From Deltaproteobacteria bacterium (GTDB lineage Bacteria > Desulfobacterota > DSM-4660 > Desulfatiglandales > HGW-15): DNA of 30,248 bases. Of the stretch, positions 22,542 through 30,248 are shown in pieces (position 1 is the first letter of the stretch; each line of letters starts with the position of its first letter). The notes beneath the pieces were generated by a model. It was not told the origin of the DNA. It searched no databases and was given only the letters and a program-made list of their open reading frames with translations. The stretch lies in NCBI GenBank assembly GCA_016929815.1, contig JAFGIC010000278.1:1-30248 (forward strand), given 5' to 3'. A program made the translations under genes and the position numbers.

Positions 22542-24125
22542 ATGCAGGACAAACAAAGAGAGCTGTTTCAATCGCGCCTGAAAAGGCTTAAGCAGGAAAA
22601 TGATGAACTCAAGGCGAAATTAATTTCCCTGAGAAAGGATAACGCGGAAACCCTGAGGTCAATGGCGAGAAATGAGACACTTCTGGAAAGTATGCCGGCA
22701 GGGCTTTTTCTCCTGCAGGACCGGAAGATTTTGCGGGCAAATAATACCATACTGGCAAATCTCGGATACAGGCATGAGGATATCATCGGCACTGACTTCC
22801 TGGATCTCATACATCCAGACGACAGGGAATACGTAAAAAAGATCCATGGATTATGGGAGTCTCTTCGCATATCCCCTGATCAATATGAGGCCCGCATTGC
22901 TGCATCATCCGGCATGCCCGCTTATTATGAGGTAAGATGCAGGCGTATAAGGTTCCATAACAGGACCGCGTTCCTTTTGATTGCCACATCCATTAAGGAA
23001 AGGCTTAAAAAGGAGCAGGAAACGGCCAAAAACGAAAGAATGGATACCATTACTACCATGGCCGCAGGCGTAAGGGATAAACTCGGGCCATTTTTAGATA
23101 TCATTCTTGAGGCCTCAGGAGAATTCAAGGCGCACGGCAAGCTCGGAAATAAAAGGATTGAGGAGCTGTTTAACAGACTGGAAAATGCCCTGTCAAAGGC
23201 CCTTAATGTAAACGATGGGCTTGAGATTATTGCAGAAACAGGCAAGGCCAAACAGTCCCCGATTATTTTCAGCCTTAACAAGGCAGTTGACACTGCAATC
23301 CAATCCGCGGAAGGACTGTGCAGGGAATTGGCAGGGCAACGCGGAATAAAGTTGTCGCTCAAATCCTATCCCAGATCGTCCTCCTTCATTGAAGGCGATA
23401 TTAAAGGCATCACAAATGCCCTCTTTCAATTAATAAGGAACGCTATTGAGGCGATGCCTGATGGAGGCGACATCTATATAACGACAGAGGACAATAACGG
23501 CGATGCCCATGTTTACATACAGGACAATGGGACAGGCGTCCGGGAAAGTTACAAGGAGAGGATTTTTGACCCCTTCTTTACAACAAAAAAAGGGGCAATG
23601 GGACTCGGCCTCAGCATTTCCAGTTCAATTGTAAAAAGACACGGAGGCGATATTGAATTCACAAGCCGTGACGCCGACGGGGCAATATTCCATGTCCGAA
23701 TACCCATAACAGGACAGAAGCCGGCAACCGGGATAAAAAACCGCAGAAAAAAGATCACAAACTCGAAGATCATGATAATACAGGAAAATGATATTGCAAG
23801 AGAGGTCCTGTCCCACCCCCTGAAGATCAAGGGATGCAGGATAACAAAGGCCGTTAACGCCCCTGAAGGCCTGGCAAAATTGAAAAACATGTCTTTTGAT
23901 ATGCTGATAGCCGATGACGCTGCTTTAAACATGGAAAGAGACGCCTTTATTAGAAAGGCCAGGAAAACCGCCCCCGGAATATCCATCGCGCTTATTGTGG
24001 ATGCCGGGGAGATATCAGGAACTGATCGTCGTTATGGGCTTGAAGCAGACCTTATTATTAATAAACCTCTGGATGTTAATCCAAACGTAAAACGGATCTT
24101 GGAAATCCTGGCGGAGAAAAGTTAG
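22542..24125 (+). CDS. PAS-histidine kinase-receiver hybrid with degenerate H-box
   Basis: This 527-residue cytoplasmic protein has a coiled coil (about 1-45), a PAS domain (about 46-155; RANNTILANLGYRHEDIIGT), a dimerisation-type helix region (about 163-230), a HATPase_c domain (about 255-390) and a C-terminal receiver-like domain (about 405-525). The ATPase keeps its N-box (QLIRNAIEAM) and both glycine boxes (DNGTG; GAMGLGLSIS). In the H-box, where related kinases read AGGIAH-D/N-FNNLL, this protein reads MAAGVRDKLGPFL (173-185): no His. The receiver keeps an Asp in LIADDA and Lys in IINKP, but lacks the first acidic pair (QEND) and the Thr/Ser. It may bind ATP without autophosphorylating, or act as a scaffold. 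AAGG lies 4 bases before the ATG. rarA begins 2 bases after the stop, so the two are co-transcribed. Confidence 0.88.
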   Translation: MQDKQRELFQSRLKRLKQENDELKAKLISLRKDNAETLRSMARNETLLESMPAGLFLLQDRKILRANNTILANLGYRHEDIIGTDFLDLIHPDDREYVKKIHGLWESLRISPDQYEARIAASSGMPAYYEVRCRRIRFHNRTAFLLIATSIKERLKKEQETAKNERMDTITTMAAGVRDKLGPFLDIILEASGEFKAHGKLGNKRIEELFNRLENALSKALNVNDGLEIIAETGKAKQSPIIFSLNKAVDTAIQSAEGLCRELAGQRGIKLSLKSYPRSSSFIEGDIKGITNALFQLIRNAIEAMPDGGDIYITTEDNNGDAHVYIQDNGTGVRESYKERIFDPFFTTKKGAMGLGLSISSSIVKRHGGDIEFTSRDADGAIFHVRIPITGQKPATGIKNRRKKITNSKIMIIQENDIAREVLSHPLKIKGCRITKAVNAPEGLAKLKNMSFDMLIADDAALNMERDAFIRKARKTAPGISIALIVDAGEISGTDRRYGLEADLIINKPLDVNPNVKRILEILAEKS

Positions 24126-24127
24126 AT

Positions 24128-25432
24128 ATGGCAGCCGGAGACACTCCCCTGGCAGAAAGGGTAAGACCGGAGAGGTTGGAAGACATACTCGGACAGGATC
24201 ATCTCCTGGGTCCCAAGTCCGCCCTTATTCGGGCGCTTAAATCCGGACATATCTTTTCCGTCATATTCTGGGGGCCTCCCGGTTCAGGAAAAACCACACT
24301 GGCAAGGCTTATCGCGAAATATACGGAAAACCCCTTCAGGGCCTTTTCCGCCGTAACATCCGGTTTAAAGGAACTCAGGGATATCGTTGCGGAGGCAGAA
24401 GGCATCAGGCAAAGTTCGGGTAAATCCACTATCCTTTTCGTTGACGAAATCCACAGGTTCAACAAGGCGCAGCAGGATGCCTTTCTCCCCCATGTTGAAA
24501 ACGGTCTTATTGTACTCGTTGGCGCCACTACCCAGAACCCGTCCTTCGAGGTAATCCCCCCACTGCTTTCTAGGGCAAGGGTCATGATCCTTCACCCCCT
24601 TAAAAAGGAGGATCTGAATACTATCCTGCTTCGGGCCATTGAAAACAAGGAGTCCGGCTTGAAAGACCCTGACATGGAGATCCGTCCTCAAGCCCTGGAC
24701 TTTATCGTTGACATATCTTCAGGCGATGCAAGGGTAGCACTTAATAACCTTGAGGCAGCGGTTAACTATGTCAGGGCCGGCGATAAGACGCCCAAGATCC
24801 TGGATCTTGAAAACGTGGAGGAGGCCTTAAGCCGCAAGGCCCTCCCCTATGACAAGGATGGCGAAGAGCACTATAACATCATTTCGGCATTTCATAAGAG
24901 TCTCAGGGGCAGTGATGTTAATGCCTCTGTCTATTGGCTCTACAGGATGCTTGAGGCAGGAGAGGATCCGCTATTCATAGCAAGAAGAATGATACGTTTC
25001 TCTTCCGAGGACATAGGCATTGCAGACCCCGGCGCCCTTCAGGTGGCGTTGGCGGCCTTTGATGCGTGGCAAAAAGTGGGCCCGCCCGAGGCGGAACTGG
25101 CCCTTATGGAGGCTGCCGTATATCTTGCATCGGCCCCCAAAAGCAACGCCCTTTATCTGGCTGAAAAGGCCGTAAAGGAGGAGATAAACAGGTCCGGCCC
25201 CCTGCCCGTGCCGTTGCACATAAGAAACGCACCCACAGGGCTCATGAAAAAACTCGGTTACAGCCGGGGATACCTTTACCCGCACAACTACCCCGGCGCC
25301 TGGGTGGCGCAGGAATATCTCCCGGAAGGGATAAATAACCGGGCATACTACAAACCGACCGACAGAGGCATGGAGAAGGAAATAAAAAGGAGGATGGGGG
25401 ACATAAGGAAGGGATCAAAAAAGAACAATTAA
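24128..25432 (+). CDS. rarA: Replication-associated recombination protein A (MgsA/RarA AAA+ ATPase)
   Basis: This 434-residue AAA+ ATPase is related to clamp-loader subunits and eukaryotic WRNIP1, and acts at stalled replication forks. Start region LAERVRPERLEDILGQDHLLG is the classical RarA N-terminus. Walker A GPPGSGKTT is at 49-57, Walker B FVDEIHRFN has Asp106-Glu107, and sensor 1 VGATTQNPSFEV plus the LLSRARV arginine-finger segment follow. The C-terminal part shows HYNIISAFHKSLRGSDVNAS, typical of the family's tetramerisation region (MgsA_C), and SEDIGIADP. Length is normal. It follows the degenerate kinase gene by 2 bases with only a distant GGAG, so translation is probably coupled. 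Its stop overlaps the stop of the hybrid kinase on the other strand by 4 bases, tail to tail. Confidence 0.96.
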   Translation: MAAGDTPLAERVRPERLEDILGQDHLLGPKSALIRALKSGHIFSVIFWGPPGSGKTTLARLIAKYTENPFRAFSAVTSGLKELRDIVAEAEGIRQSSGKSTILFVDEIHRFNKAQQDAFLPHVENGLIVLVGATTQNPSFEVIPPLLSRARVMILHPLKKEDLNTILLRAIENKESGLKDPDMEIRPQALDFIVDISSGDARVALNNLEAAVNYVRAGDKTPKILDLENVEEALSRKALPYDKDGEEHYNIISAFHKSLRGSDVNASVYWLYRMLEAGEDPLFIARRMIRFSSEDIGIADPGALQVALAAFDAWQKVGPPEAELALMEAAVYLASAPKSNALYLAEKAVKEEINRSGPLPVPLHIRNAPTGLMKKLGYSRGYLYPHNYPGAWVAQEYLPEGINNRAYYKPTDRGMEKEIKRRMGDIRKGSKKNN

Positions 25433-27576
25433 GATTTCTCTTTCAGAATCTCACTGATCATTAAACTAAGATCCTTTATATCGAAAGGTTTTTGTATAAA
25501 GCCCTTGCAGCCCCGATTGATAATATCCCGGGTCTTGTCGTCAATGCCGTAGCCGCTCGACAGGATGACCTTGACGTCTTTCTTTATCTTGACCAGGGTG
25601 TCAAAGACAATTTCACCCCTTACATCAGACATGATAAGGTCAAGGATCACAAGATCTATCTGACCTCTCTTGGAACTGAATATCTCAATAGCCTCCCTGC
25701 CTCCCTGGGCCTTGATTACGGAGTATCCCAGATAACGAAGCAGTTGCTCGCTTGTTTCCAGCACTATATTCTCATCGTCAACAAGCAGAACAGTCTCCGT
25801 CCCATAGGCGATATCCTGTCCTTCGTGTTCTTCAGAAGTAATCTTTTTTATTGACACAGGCAGGTAAATGCTGAATGAAGCTCCTTCACCCTTTTCAGAT
25901 ATTACATGTATATATCCTCCGTGCGCCTTGATAATCCCGTAAGCAGATGCCAAGCCGAGCCCGGTCCCTTTGACAAAACCCTTTGTAGTGAAAAAAGGCT
26001 CAAAAAGATGTCCCTTCGTCTCTTCATCCATGCCGACCCCTGTATCCTTGATTATCAGTCGCACATAATCTCCTGCCTTGACATCAGAGGGTTCCCCAAC
26101 GATCTCAAGATGCGAAACAATCCTTGTCTCCAGGAAGATATCGCCACCTGACGGCATCGCATCACCTGCATTAATAAAGAAATTGAATAAAGCCTGCTCG
26201 ATCTGTCCCCTGTCAGCGTCTATGTTACAGGCATCTTCAAGCTGATAATGAATGCGAATATCGTTTCTTGACCCCCCAAATGCCTCGGCAGTCTTTTTAA
26301 TGACCATGTTCAGATCGGTGGTACGAACCACATTTGCCTCACTTTTGGAATAATCAAAAAGCTGTCTTGTCAGCCTCGATCCGCTTTCAACGAGTGTTCT
26401 GATATTCTCCAGGTTCTTCTGTACATTGTGATTTGCATCAATCTCGAGGGATGCCAGAGATGAGTTCCCGAGTATGCCCATAAGCAGATTATTGAAGTTG
26501 TGGGCAATGCCTCCTGCAAGTGTCCCGAGAGCCTCCATGCGCTGCATGCGCATAAGCTGCACCTCGAGATTATGCTTCTGTTCTTCGATCTTTAATCGTT
26601 CACTTATATCCCTTCCTGCGCCTCTGACAGCTACCGGCTTTCCTTCAGAATCACGGATCAGGGAATTCTTGCATTCTAAAACAAGCTCCTTCCCGTTACC
26701 GGTGCGGAGTATCATAATATCTTCGTCATAACCCTTTTCAACTATTCTTTTAAGGTATTCATCAAACTTATCCCTGTATCTGTCCGGGATAAGATCCCTT
26801 ATATTCCTGAAATTAAGGTATTCCTCATCGTAACCGCATTCGTTCTTAAATGCCAGATTTGTACTGATAAGGTTCCCCTCCAAGTCATGCAGATAAAGAT
26901 GATCCGAACTCTTTTCAAAAAGGTCTCGGAATTTTTCTTCGCTTTCCCTCAGCGCCGTTTCAGACTCTTCTCTGACCCTGATTTCCTCGCGCAATTCCTG
27001 GTTTGCCTTTTTAAGTTCTGTTGTCTGTTCTTCTATGTGGGACAGGAGTCTCTCATTATAATTCCTGATAAAGGCCTCATTTTTCCATTTTGCGCACAAT
27101 GTGCATACAAACTGGTATATCTCCTGGGGATGAAATGGCTTCTGGATATATAATAATTTATGAGGCGGGTGAACCCGCTGAGCTATTTCCCGCGGATCAA
27201 CATCTGAATAGCCTGTTACCATCAATATCTCAATCAAGGGGTCCAGCGCCCTGATTGCCTCTGCCGTCTTCACTCCATCGGGGCCAGGAGGCATCCTTAT
27301 ATCAAGCAATGCAAGGGAAAAAGGGTTATCCTCTTCAATAGCCTGCCTGACCGCGGCAATCGCCTCATCACCCTGACGGCAGGTAACAAGCTCAAAGGAA
27401 TACCCCGGCGCAGGCTCCGGTTTTTTCTTTCCGAACAACTGCGCCTCAAGATCCGAGATCTCTGAAAGAGACGCATCATCTATCTTTTTTAAAAGGATAT
27501 CCCTGTAAACCTTTAAAATTAGTTCCTCATCGTCGGCCGCAAGGACCCTGAAATTGCCGGTCTTGTCTTCATTCAT
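25429..27576 (-). CDS. Receiver-PAS-histidine kinase-receiver hybrid
   Basis: This 715-residue cytoplasmic sensor kinase has an N-terminal receiver (about 10-165) with Asp92 in LLDIRMP as phospho-acceptor, a VLAADDEE acidic pair and IQKPF lysine; between its first helix and second strand it carries an insertion of roughly 30 residues (about 30-60) not usual in receivers. Then a coiled coil (165-215), a PAS domain (about 213-335; LYLHDLEGNLISTN), the H-box EALGTLAGGIAHNFNNLL with His359, a HATPase_c domain (NFFINAGDAM; IIKDTGVGMD; GTGLGLASAYG) and a C-terminal receiver (about 595-712) with VDDE, Asp646 in LVILDLIM and IQKPF. All catalytic residues are present. The output partner is not in the window. 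It follows the CHASE4 kinase gene by 56 bases on the same strand and may be co-transcribed. Start discussed with the leader ORF at 27569-27589. Confidence 0.93.
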   Translation of the reverse strand: MNEDKTGNFRVLAADDEELILKVYRDILLKKIDDASLSEISDLEAQLFGKKKPEPAPGYSFELVTCRQGDEAIAAVRQAIEEDNPFSLALLDIRMPPGPDGVKTAEAIRALDPLIEILMVTGYSDVDPREIAQRVHPPHKLLYIQKPFHPQEIYQFVCTLCAKWKNEAFIRNYNERLLSHIEEQTTELKKANQELREEIRVREESETALRESEEKFRDLFEKSSDHLYLHDLEGNLISTNLAFKNECGYDEEYLNFRNIRDLIPDRYRDKFDEYLKRIVEKGYDEDIMILRTGNGKELVLECKNSLIRDSEGKPVAVRGAGRDISERLKIEEQKHNLEVQLMRMQRMEALGTLAGGIAHNFNNLLMGILGNSSLASLEIDANHNVQKNLENIRTLVESGSRLTRQLFDYSKSEANVVRTTDLNMVIKKTAEAFGGSRNDIRIHYQLEDACNIDADRGQIEQALFNFFINAGDAMPSGGDIFLETRIVSHLEIVGEPSDVKAGDYVRLIIKDTGVGMDEETKGHLFEPFFTTKGFVKGTGLGLASAYGIIKAHGGYIHVISEKGEGASFSIYLPVSIKKITSEEHEGQDIAYGTETVLLVDDENIVLETSEQLLRYLGYSVIKAQGGREAIEIFSSKRGQIDLVILDLIMSDVRGEIVFDTLVKIKKDVKVILSSGYGIDDKTRDIINRGCKGFIQKPFDIKDLSLMISEILKEKS

Positions 27577-27589
27577 AAATCATCACCAT
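27569..27589 (-). other. Six-codon leader ORF overlapping the hybrid kinase start
   Basis: The strong site GGAGGAGGGTGATT lies just before an ATG at 27589, which opens a frame of only six codons (MVMIYE) ending at TGA 27571-27569. The kinase ATG (27576-27574) lies within this small frame. The kinase cannot start higher because an in-frame stop lies at 27582-27580. The kinase ATG has its own weaker GGTGA 6 bases upstream. Translation of the kinase may thus be tuned by re-initiation, which is inference. Confidence 0.35.
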
Positions 27590-27632
27590 AAATAATCACC
27601 CTCCTCCGTTTATTTAAAATACCGAAGGGTCT

Positions 27633-29513
27633 TTAATTTCTCACCGCCGGCAACTTAATGTGGAAACTGCTCCCGAGACCGATCCCCTCGCTCTCAGAAT
27701 AGATTTCCGCATTTATCGCAGACAGGGCATTGGCGGACCAGTGAAGTCCCAAGCCGGCAGACTTTGGAACCCTGGTTGAATATCCGCGGTTAAAAATCTT
27801 CTTCAGGTTGTCCCTGTGAATGCCTTCACCGTTATCCCTTATTGTAATGTGGACCTTTTGAACATCCCCTTCCGTTTCATAGGTCCCGCTGATCCATATA
27901 TTACCCCTTTTAGTCCCTTTTCTCAATATGGATTCAGTGGCATTATTGAGCAGATTGGCGACAACCTGTGTCAATATCACACTTTCAGCATAGACAAGGG
28001 GCAATCCTGAAAGGCCCTGATCCATCTCAATATCCACCGCATCCCTCAATGACTTAGGCATAAGATCGACAGCCCCGTTGATAATCTTCTGAACGCTGAG
28101 AGGCGCTATTGCCTTTTTAAAATTCCCGAATTTTTCATGCTGAGAGAGGGCGTCTTCTATGTGATTAGCCTGTTCCATTATTATGGTGATGCTGTTGGCT
28201 ATATCACTGCAAACACCCCCTATCCGGGAACAAGCCAGTTGCATGTATCTTTTCAATGACCTCTCGCGTTCTTCTTCCAGATTGTCCGCATTCAATTCCT
28301 TTACAGCCTGTTCAATATTATCAACAGGCGCTTCGTTAATCCTTTCTTTTATCTTATCAATCTGACCCACCATGGGTGTCATGATATTCCTTATATTATG
28401 AAGCACACCGGAAGCCATCTCGCCTATGCCTGAATAATAGGATTGTTCCATAAGCCGGTCCCGTGCCTCGGAAAGCTGTTCAAGCATCCTGTCAAATGCG
28501 CCCGCAAGGGCCCCGATTTCATCCCTGCTTCTAAAAGAAAGACGCATTGAGAGGTCGCCGCTTTTTGCTACCGAAAGGGCATGATTTTTCAGCCTTAATA
28601 TAGGCCTTACAACTGCAAACTGCAGTATTATTAAAAGGGCTGCGAAGACTATCAATCCGACTATAAGATGCACCCATCTGAAATAATCCGTGGTTGTCAG
28701 TCCCTGATTGAATATGCTCCTGGGTGTGCTGACCTTGATAATCAGAGAATCCTTCCCATATATATCCTTTAAAAATGCATAACCCGAGATCTTATCAGGG
28801 AGATCACGGTTAATCGCGACCTCATTGCCCTTGAGCAACTCAGCCCCGGCAGCCTTGATGTCATCCTGTGCCTGATAATTATCTGTGCGCTCAATTACAA
28901 CCTCAAGCTGTGTGCGTTTCTCAAGGGACTTTACATCTTCATCCCCTAAATAGCGGCCCATGACAAGTGTCCCTGAGACAGGGCCTTCCATTTCATTATT
29001 TGAGATCGGCCAGGCTGTCATAAGGGCCATCCCTTCAGACAGGAGTATGACGCCCGTCTTTGCATCCTCTGCGTTACTGTGTGTATAAAATGCTTCATGT
29101 CCCCGTATAAGTTCAATCAGTTCCGTTGAAACAGGGTCCTCCTGTGTCTCCTCACCGAATTTAATCCCGAATGCATACAGGGGCCTTCCGTTGTTATCGA
29201 GATAGAGGATGAAATTCAAATTGAGATTTTCCAGCGTAGTAATACTTAGATTGTCATCTATATAATGCCTGCTCATATCCGTTAAAAAGTCGCGGGTCTC
29301 ACCCCATGCGCCCCAGTCGCCGCCTGTTGATTCCAGGGCCGTAAAATCCTGTTTCAGTGTATTCACCACCCTGTCAATGTTTGTTATGATATTCTGTTCT
29401 TCGAGGCGTTCAAAACTGCCGAGGATAACCCTTGTGGTGATGTTGTGAAAAAGGAAGACCATCGCCAGAAAGATCCCGCAGATTATAAGCATTATTTTTA
29501 CACTTAGTCTCAT
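27633..29513 (-). CDS. CHASE4-HAMP sensor histidine kinase
   Basis: This 626-residue membrane sensor has TM1 at about 7-28, a periplasmic CHASE4-type domain (about 45-275; GGDWGAWGETRDFL and LNLNFILYLDNNGRPLYAFG are typical of PF05228), TM2 at about 283-304, HAMP (about 300-352; PILRLKNHALSVAKSGDLSMRL, DEIGALAGAFDRML), an H-box GEMASGVLHNIRNIMTPM with His372, and a HATPase_c domain (LLNNATESIL; IRDNGEGI; SAGLGLHWSANAL). The G-V-L-H-N-I form of the H-box, as in GVLHN-type kinases, differs from the GIAHNFNNLL of the next gene. The region between H-box and ATPase is long (about 120 residues, many charged). AAGG lies 7 bases before the ATG. It lies upstream of the hybrid kinase gene on the same strand with 56 bases between. 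The ligand is unknown. Confidence 0.92.
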   Translation of the reverse strand: MRLSVKIMLIICGIFLAMVFLFHNITTRVILGSFERLEEQNIITNIDRVVNTLKQDFTALESTGGDWGAWGETRDFLTDMSRHYIDDNLSITTLENLNLNFILYLDNNGRPLYAFGIKFGEETQEDPVSTELIELIRGHEAFYTHSNAEDAKTGVILLSEGMALMTAWPISNNEMEGPVSGTLVMGRYLGDEDVKSLEKRTQLEVVIERTDNYQAQDDIKAAGAELLKGNEVAINRDLPDKISGYAFLKDIYGKDSLIIKVSTPRSIFNQGLTTTDYFRWVHLIVGLIVFAALLIILQFAVVRPILRLKNHALSVAKSGDLSMRLSFRSRDEIGALAGAFDRMLEQLSEARDRLMEQSYYSGIGEMASGVLHNIRNIMTPMVGQIDKIKERINEAPVDNIEQAVKELNADNLEEERERSLKRYMQLACSRIGGVCSDIANSITIIMEQANHIEDALSQHEKFGNFKKAIAPLSVQKIINGAVDLMPKSLRDAVDIEMDQGLSGLPLVYAESVILTQVVANLLNNATESILRKGTKRGNIWISGTYETEGDVQKVHITIRDNGEGIHRDNLKKIFNRGYSTRVPKSAGLGLHWSANALSAINAEIYSESEGIGLGSSFHIKLPAVRN

Positions 29514-29885
29514 GCATCAACCTTATTTATCCTATTGAATATCCGTAAAGCAGGACCTGAATAGTCTTGTTTAATATACTGTTATCCTAACAGGATTTAT
29601 GCAACAGATATGCCATAATAAAGAATATTTCAGATTAATAAACAAGGTCAGTCCCCTTGTATGTGAGCAGAGATGCAGGAAAACAATGACAGGAAAAAGC
29701 CCCTCGTCACAGGGTGCGGGGTGCTTAATGATGATTAAAAACAGGGTTGGTTTCCTTGTCAGGGTCTGCCGCAGGATTTGTCTGATTGAGACAAAAAGGC
29801 ACTCTTTCCTTCCAAAGGCCTTTTTACCACAAGTGCATGTCAGAAAATTGACAGCATATTTTTTTAATAATCGGCACTATAGGGC
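29514..29885. other. Intergenic region between PilZ and CHASE4 kinase genes
   Basis: This 372-base stretch holds the terminator of the PilZ gene (29793-29825), a perfect small palindrome ATCCT-AAC-AGGAT at 29584-29596, about 70 bases upstream of the CHASE4 kinase start and possibly an operator, and a small ACAAGG...CCTTGT hairpin near 29642-29660. A 133-codon plus-strand frame (29599-30000) runs through the terminator and into the PilZ gene antisense, so I do not call it. I looked for and did not recognise a c-di-GMP riboswitch. Confidence 0.5.
29793..29825 (-). terminator. Probable Rho-independent terminator after the PilZ gene
   Basis: AAAAAGGC (29793-29800) pairs with GCCTTTTT (29818-29825), and CTTT/AAAG extend the stem inward past a 3-base bulge. 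On the minus strand the stem ends in a T-run. It is 60 bases after the PilZ stop. Confidence 0.65.
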
Positions 29886-30227
29886 CTATTTATCCAGAAG
29901 CATACTAATCAACCTTTTCCAGAGAGGTTTACCGCCTTTAGAAATATCCTTAATCATGACACCGGCAAGATATTTTCCACTGTCTAGCTTGGTGCAGTGA
30001 ACAACCTCACCTTGAAGTTCAACTATCTCTTCAGGGAGTTCAATGGATGCTATCACGCTGTATCTATTTTTCAATTCCAGGTCCGTTTCAATTAAAAAAC
30101 CCCCTTCTGAAATATTTCTGGTCTTACCTGTGCCGTGGTCTATCACCTGATTGTTTTTATCAAGATAGACATAGGAAAGGTTCGCGGAGTCAACACGTGG
30201 ATATTGTCTCTTTTCCAATGCAACCAT
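29886..30227 (-). CDS. PilZ-domain protein, probable c-di-GMP receptor
   Basis: This 113-residue single-domain protein starts at the ATG at 30227, preceded within 4 bases by GGGGGGAAG; a TTG five codons higher would absorb that ribosome site. The PilZ domain (PF07238) covers nearly the whole protein. The c-di-GMP motif is complete: RQYPR (Arg7-x3-Arg11) and NISEGG (38-43, [D/N]-x-S-x2-G). Strands ASIELPEEIVELQGEVVHC and KYLAGVMIKDIS follow as expected, with a C-terminal helix. Such proteins respond to c-di-GMP to change motility, polysaccharide export or enzyme activity; which one is unknown. It has a terminator of its own and lies upstream of, and on the same strand as, the two kinase genes. 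The motAB genes at the other end of the window are a conceivable but unproven target. Confidence 0.9.
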   Translation of the reverse strand: MVALEKRQYPRVDSANLSYVYLDKNNQVIDHGTGKTRNISEGGFLIETDLELKNRYSVIASIELPEEIVELQGEVVHCTKLDSGKYLAGVMIKDISKGGKPLWKRLISMLLDK

Positions 30228-30248
30228 TATCTTCCCCCCCAAAAAATA

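Noticed and set aside
29514..29885. Possible c-di-GMP riboswitch near the PilZ gene
   Set aside because: I looked for the conserved GEMM-type core and did not find it; only simple hairpins are present.
29599..30000. 133-codon plus-strand frame between kinase and PilZ genes
   Set aside because: It runs through the PilZ terminator and antisense into the PilZ gene.

Overview
The window looks like the chromosome of a Gram-negative, motile, signalling-rich bacterium. It encodes an outer-membrane barrel-type protein, a lipoprotein TRAP receptor, MotAB, three histidine kinases, a PilZ protein, a membrane pyrophosphatase of a divergent subfamily and a DUF362/ferredoxin protein. This mix is most familiar from Desulfobacterota (former Deltaproteobacteria) and allied anaerobic lineages. 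That placement is inference: there is no rRNA or other phylogenetic marker except dnaE, and no search could be run. I saw no tRNA, rRNA, CRISPR, insertion sequence or phage gene.

Layout. 1-488: 5' part of an AEC-family permease gene (minus), running off the edge. 1075-4772: plus-strand unit of a YfaZ-like outer-membrane protein and a full TRAP transporter (receptor, small and large membrane subunits), closed by a hairpin at 4793-4830. 4893-6361: motA-motB (minus). 6774-9215: hppA (minus), with a good terminator and a candidate promoter. 9481-10651: LysE-type exporter and a small STAS/SpoIIAA-like protein (minus). 11167-12545: yggS-ttcA, overlapping by 4 bases (plus). 12552-13856: aminotransferase (minus). 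13984-17662: minus-strand run DUF362/ferredoxin > CheD-like > zinc-ribbon HDOD > unknown 332-residue protein. 17962-18591: exported rhodanese-fold protein (plus). 18850-22320: dnaE (minus). 22542-25432: degenerate hybrid histidine kinase followed by rarA (plus). 25429-29513: hybrid kinase and CHASE4 sensor kinase (minus). 29886-30227: PilZ protein (minus).

How the parts relate. The TRAP genes form a complete secondary importer, possibly with an outer-membrane partner. HppA would turn PPi hydrolysis into an ion gradient, which TRAP transporters and the MotAB stator both use in general. Three kinases and the PilZ protein make the right-hand end a signalling region, but no separate response regulator with an output domain lies in the window.

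Most of the window is ordinary core and accessory metabolism. The oddities worth attention are a series of proteins that keep a fold but lose a key residue: a CheD-like protein without the canonical catalytic Cys, a rhodanese with Ser in place of Cys, a histidine kinase without the H-box His, and a TRAP receptor without the usual ligand Arg. The CheD-like/HDOD/unknown/DUF362 run may be an uncharacterised signalling-redox unit. At least three families of imperfect palindromic or tandem intergenic repeats are present, one of them abutting the dnaE stop codon.
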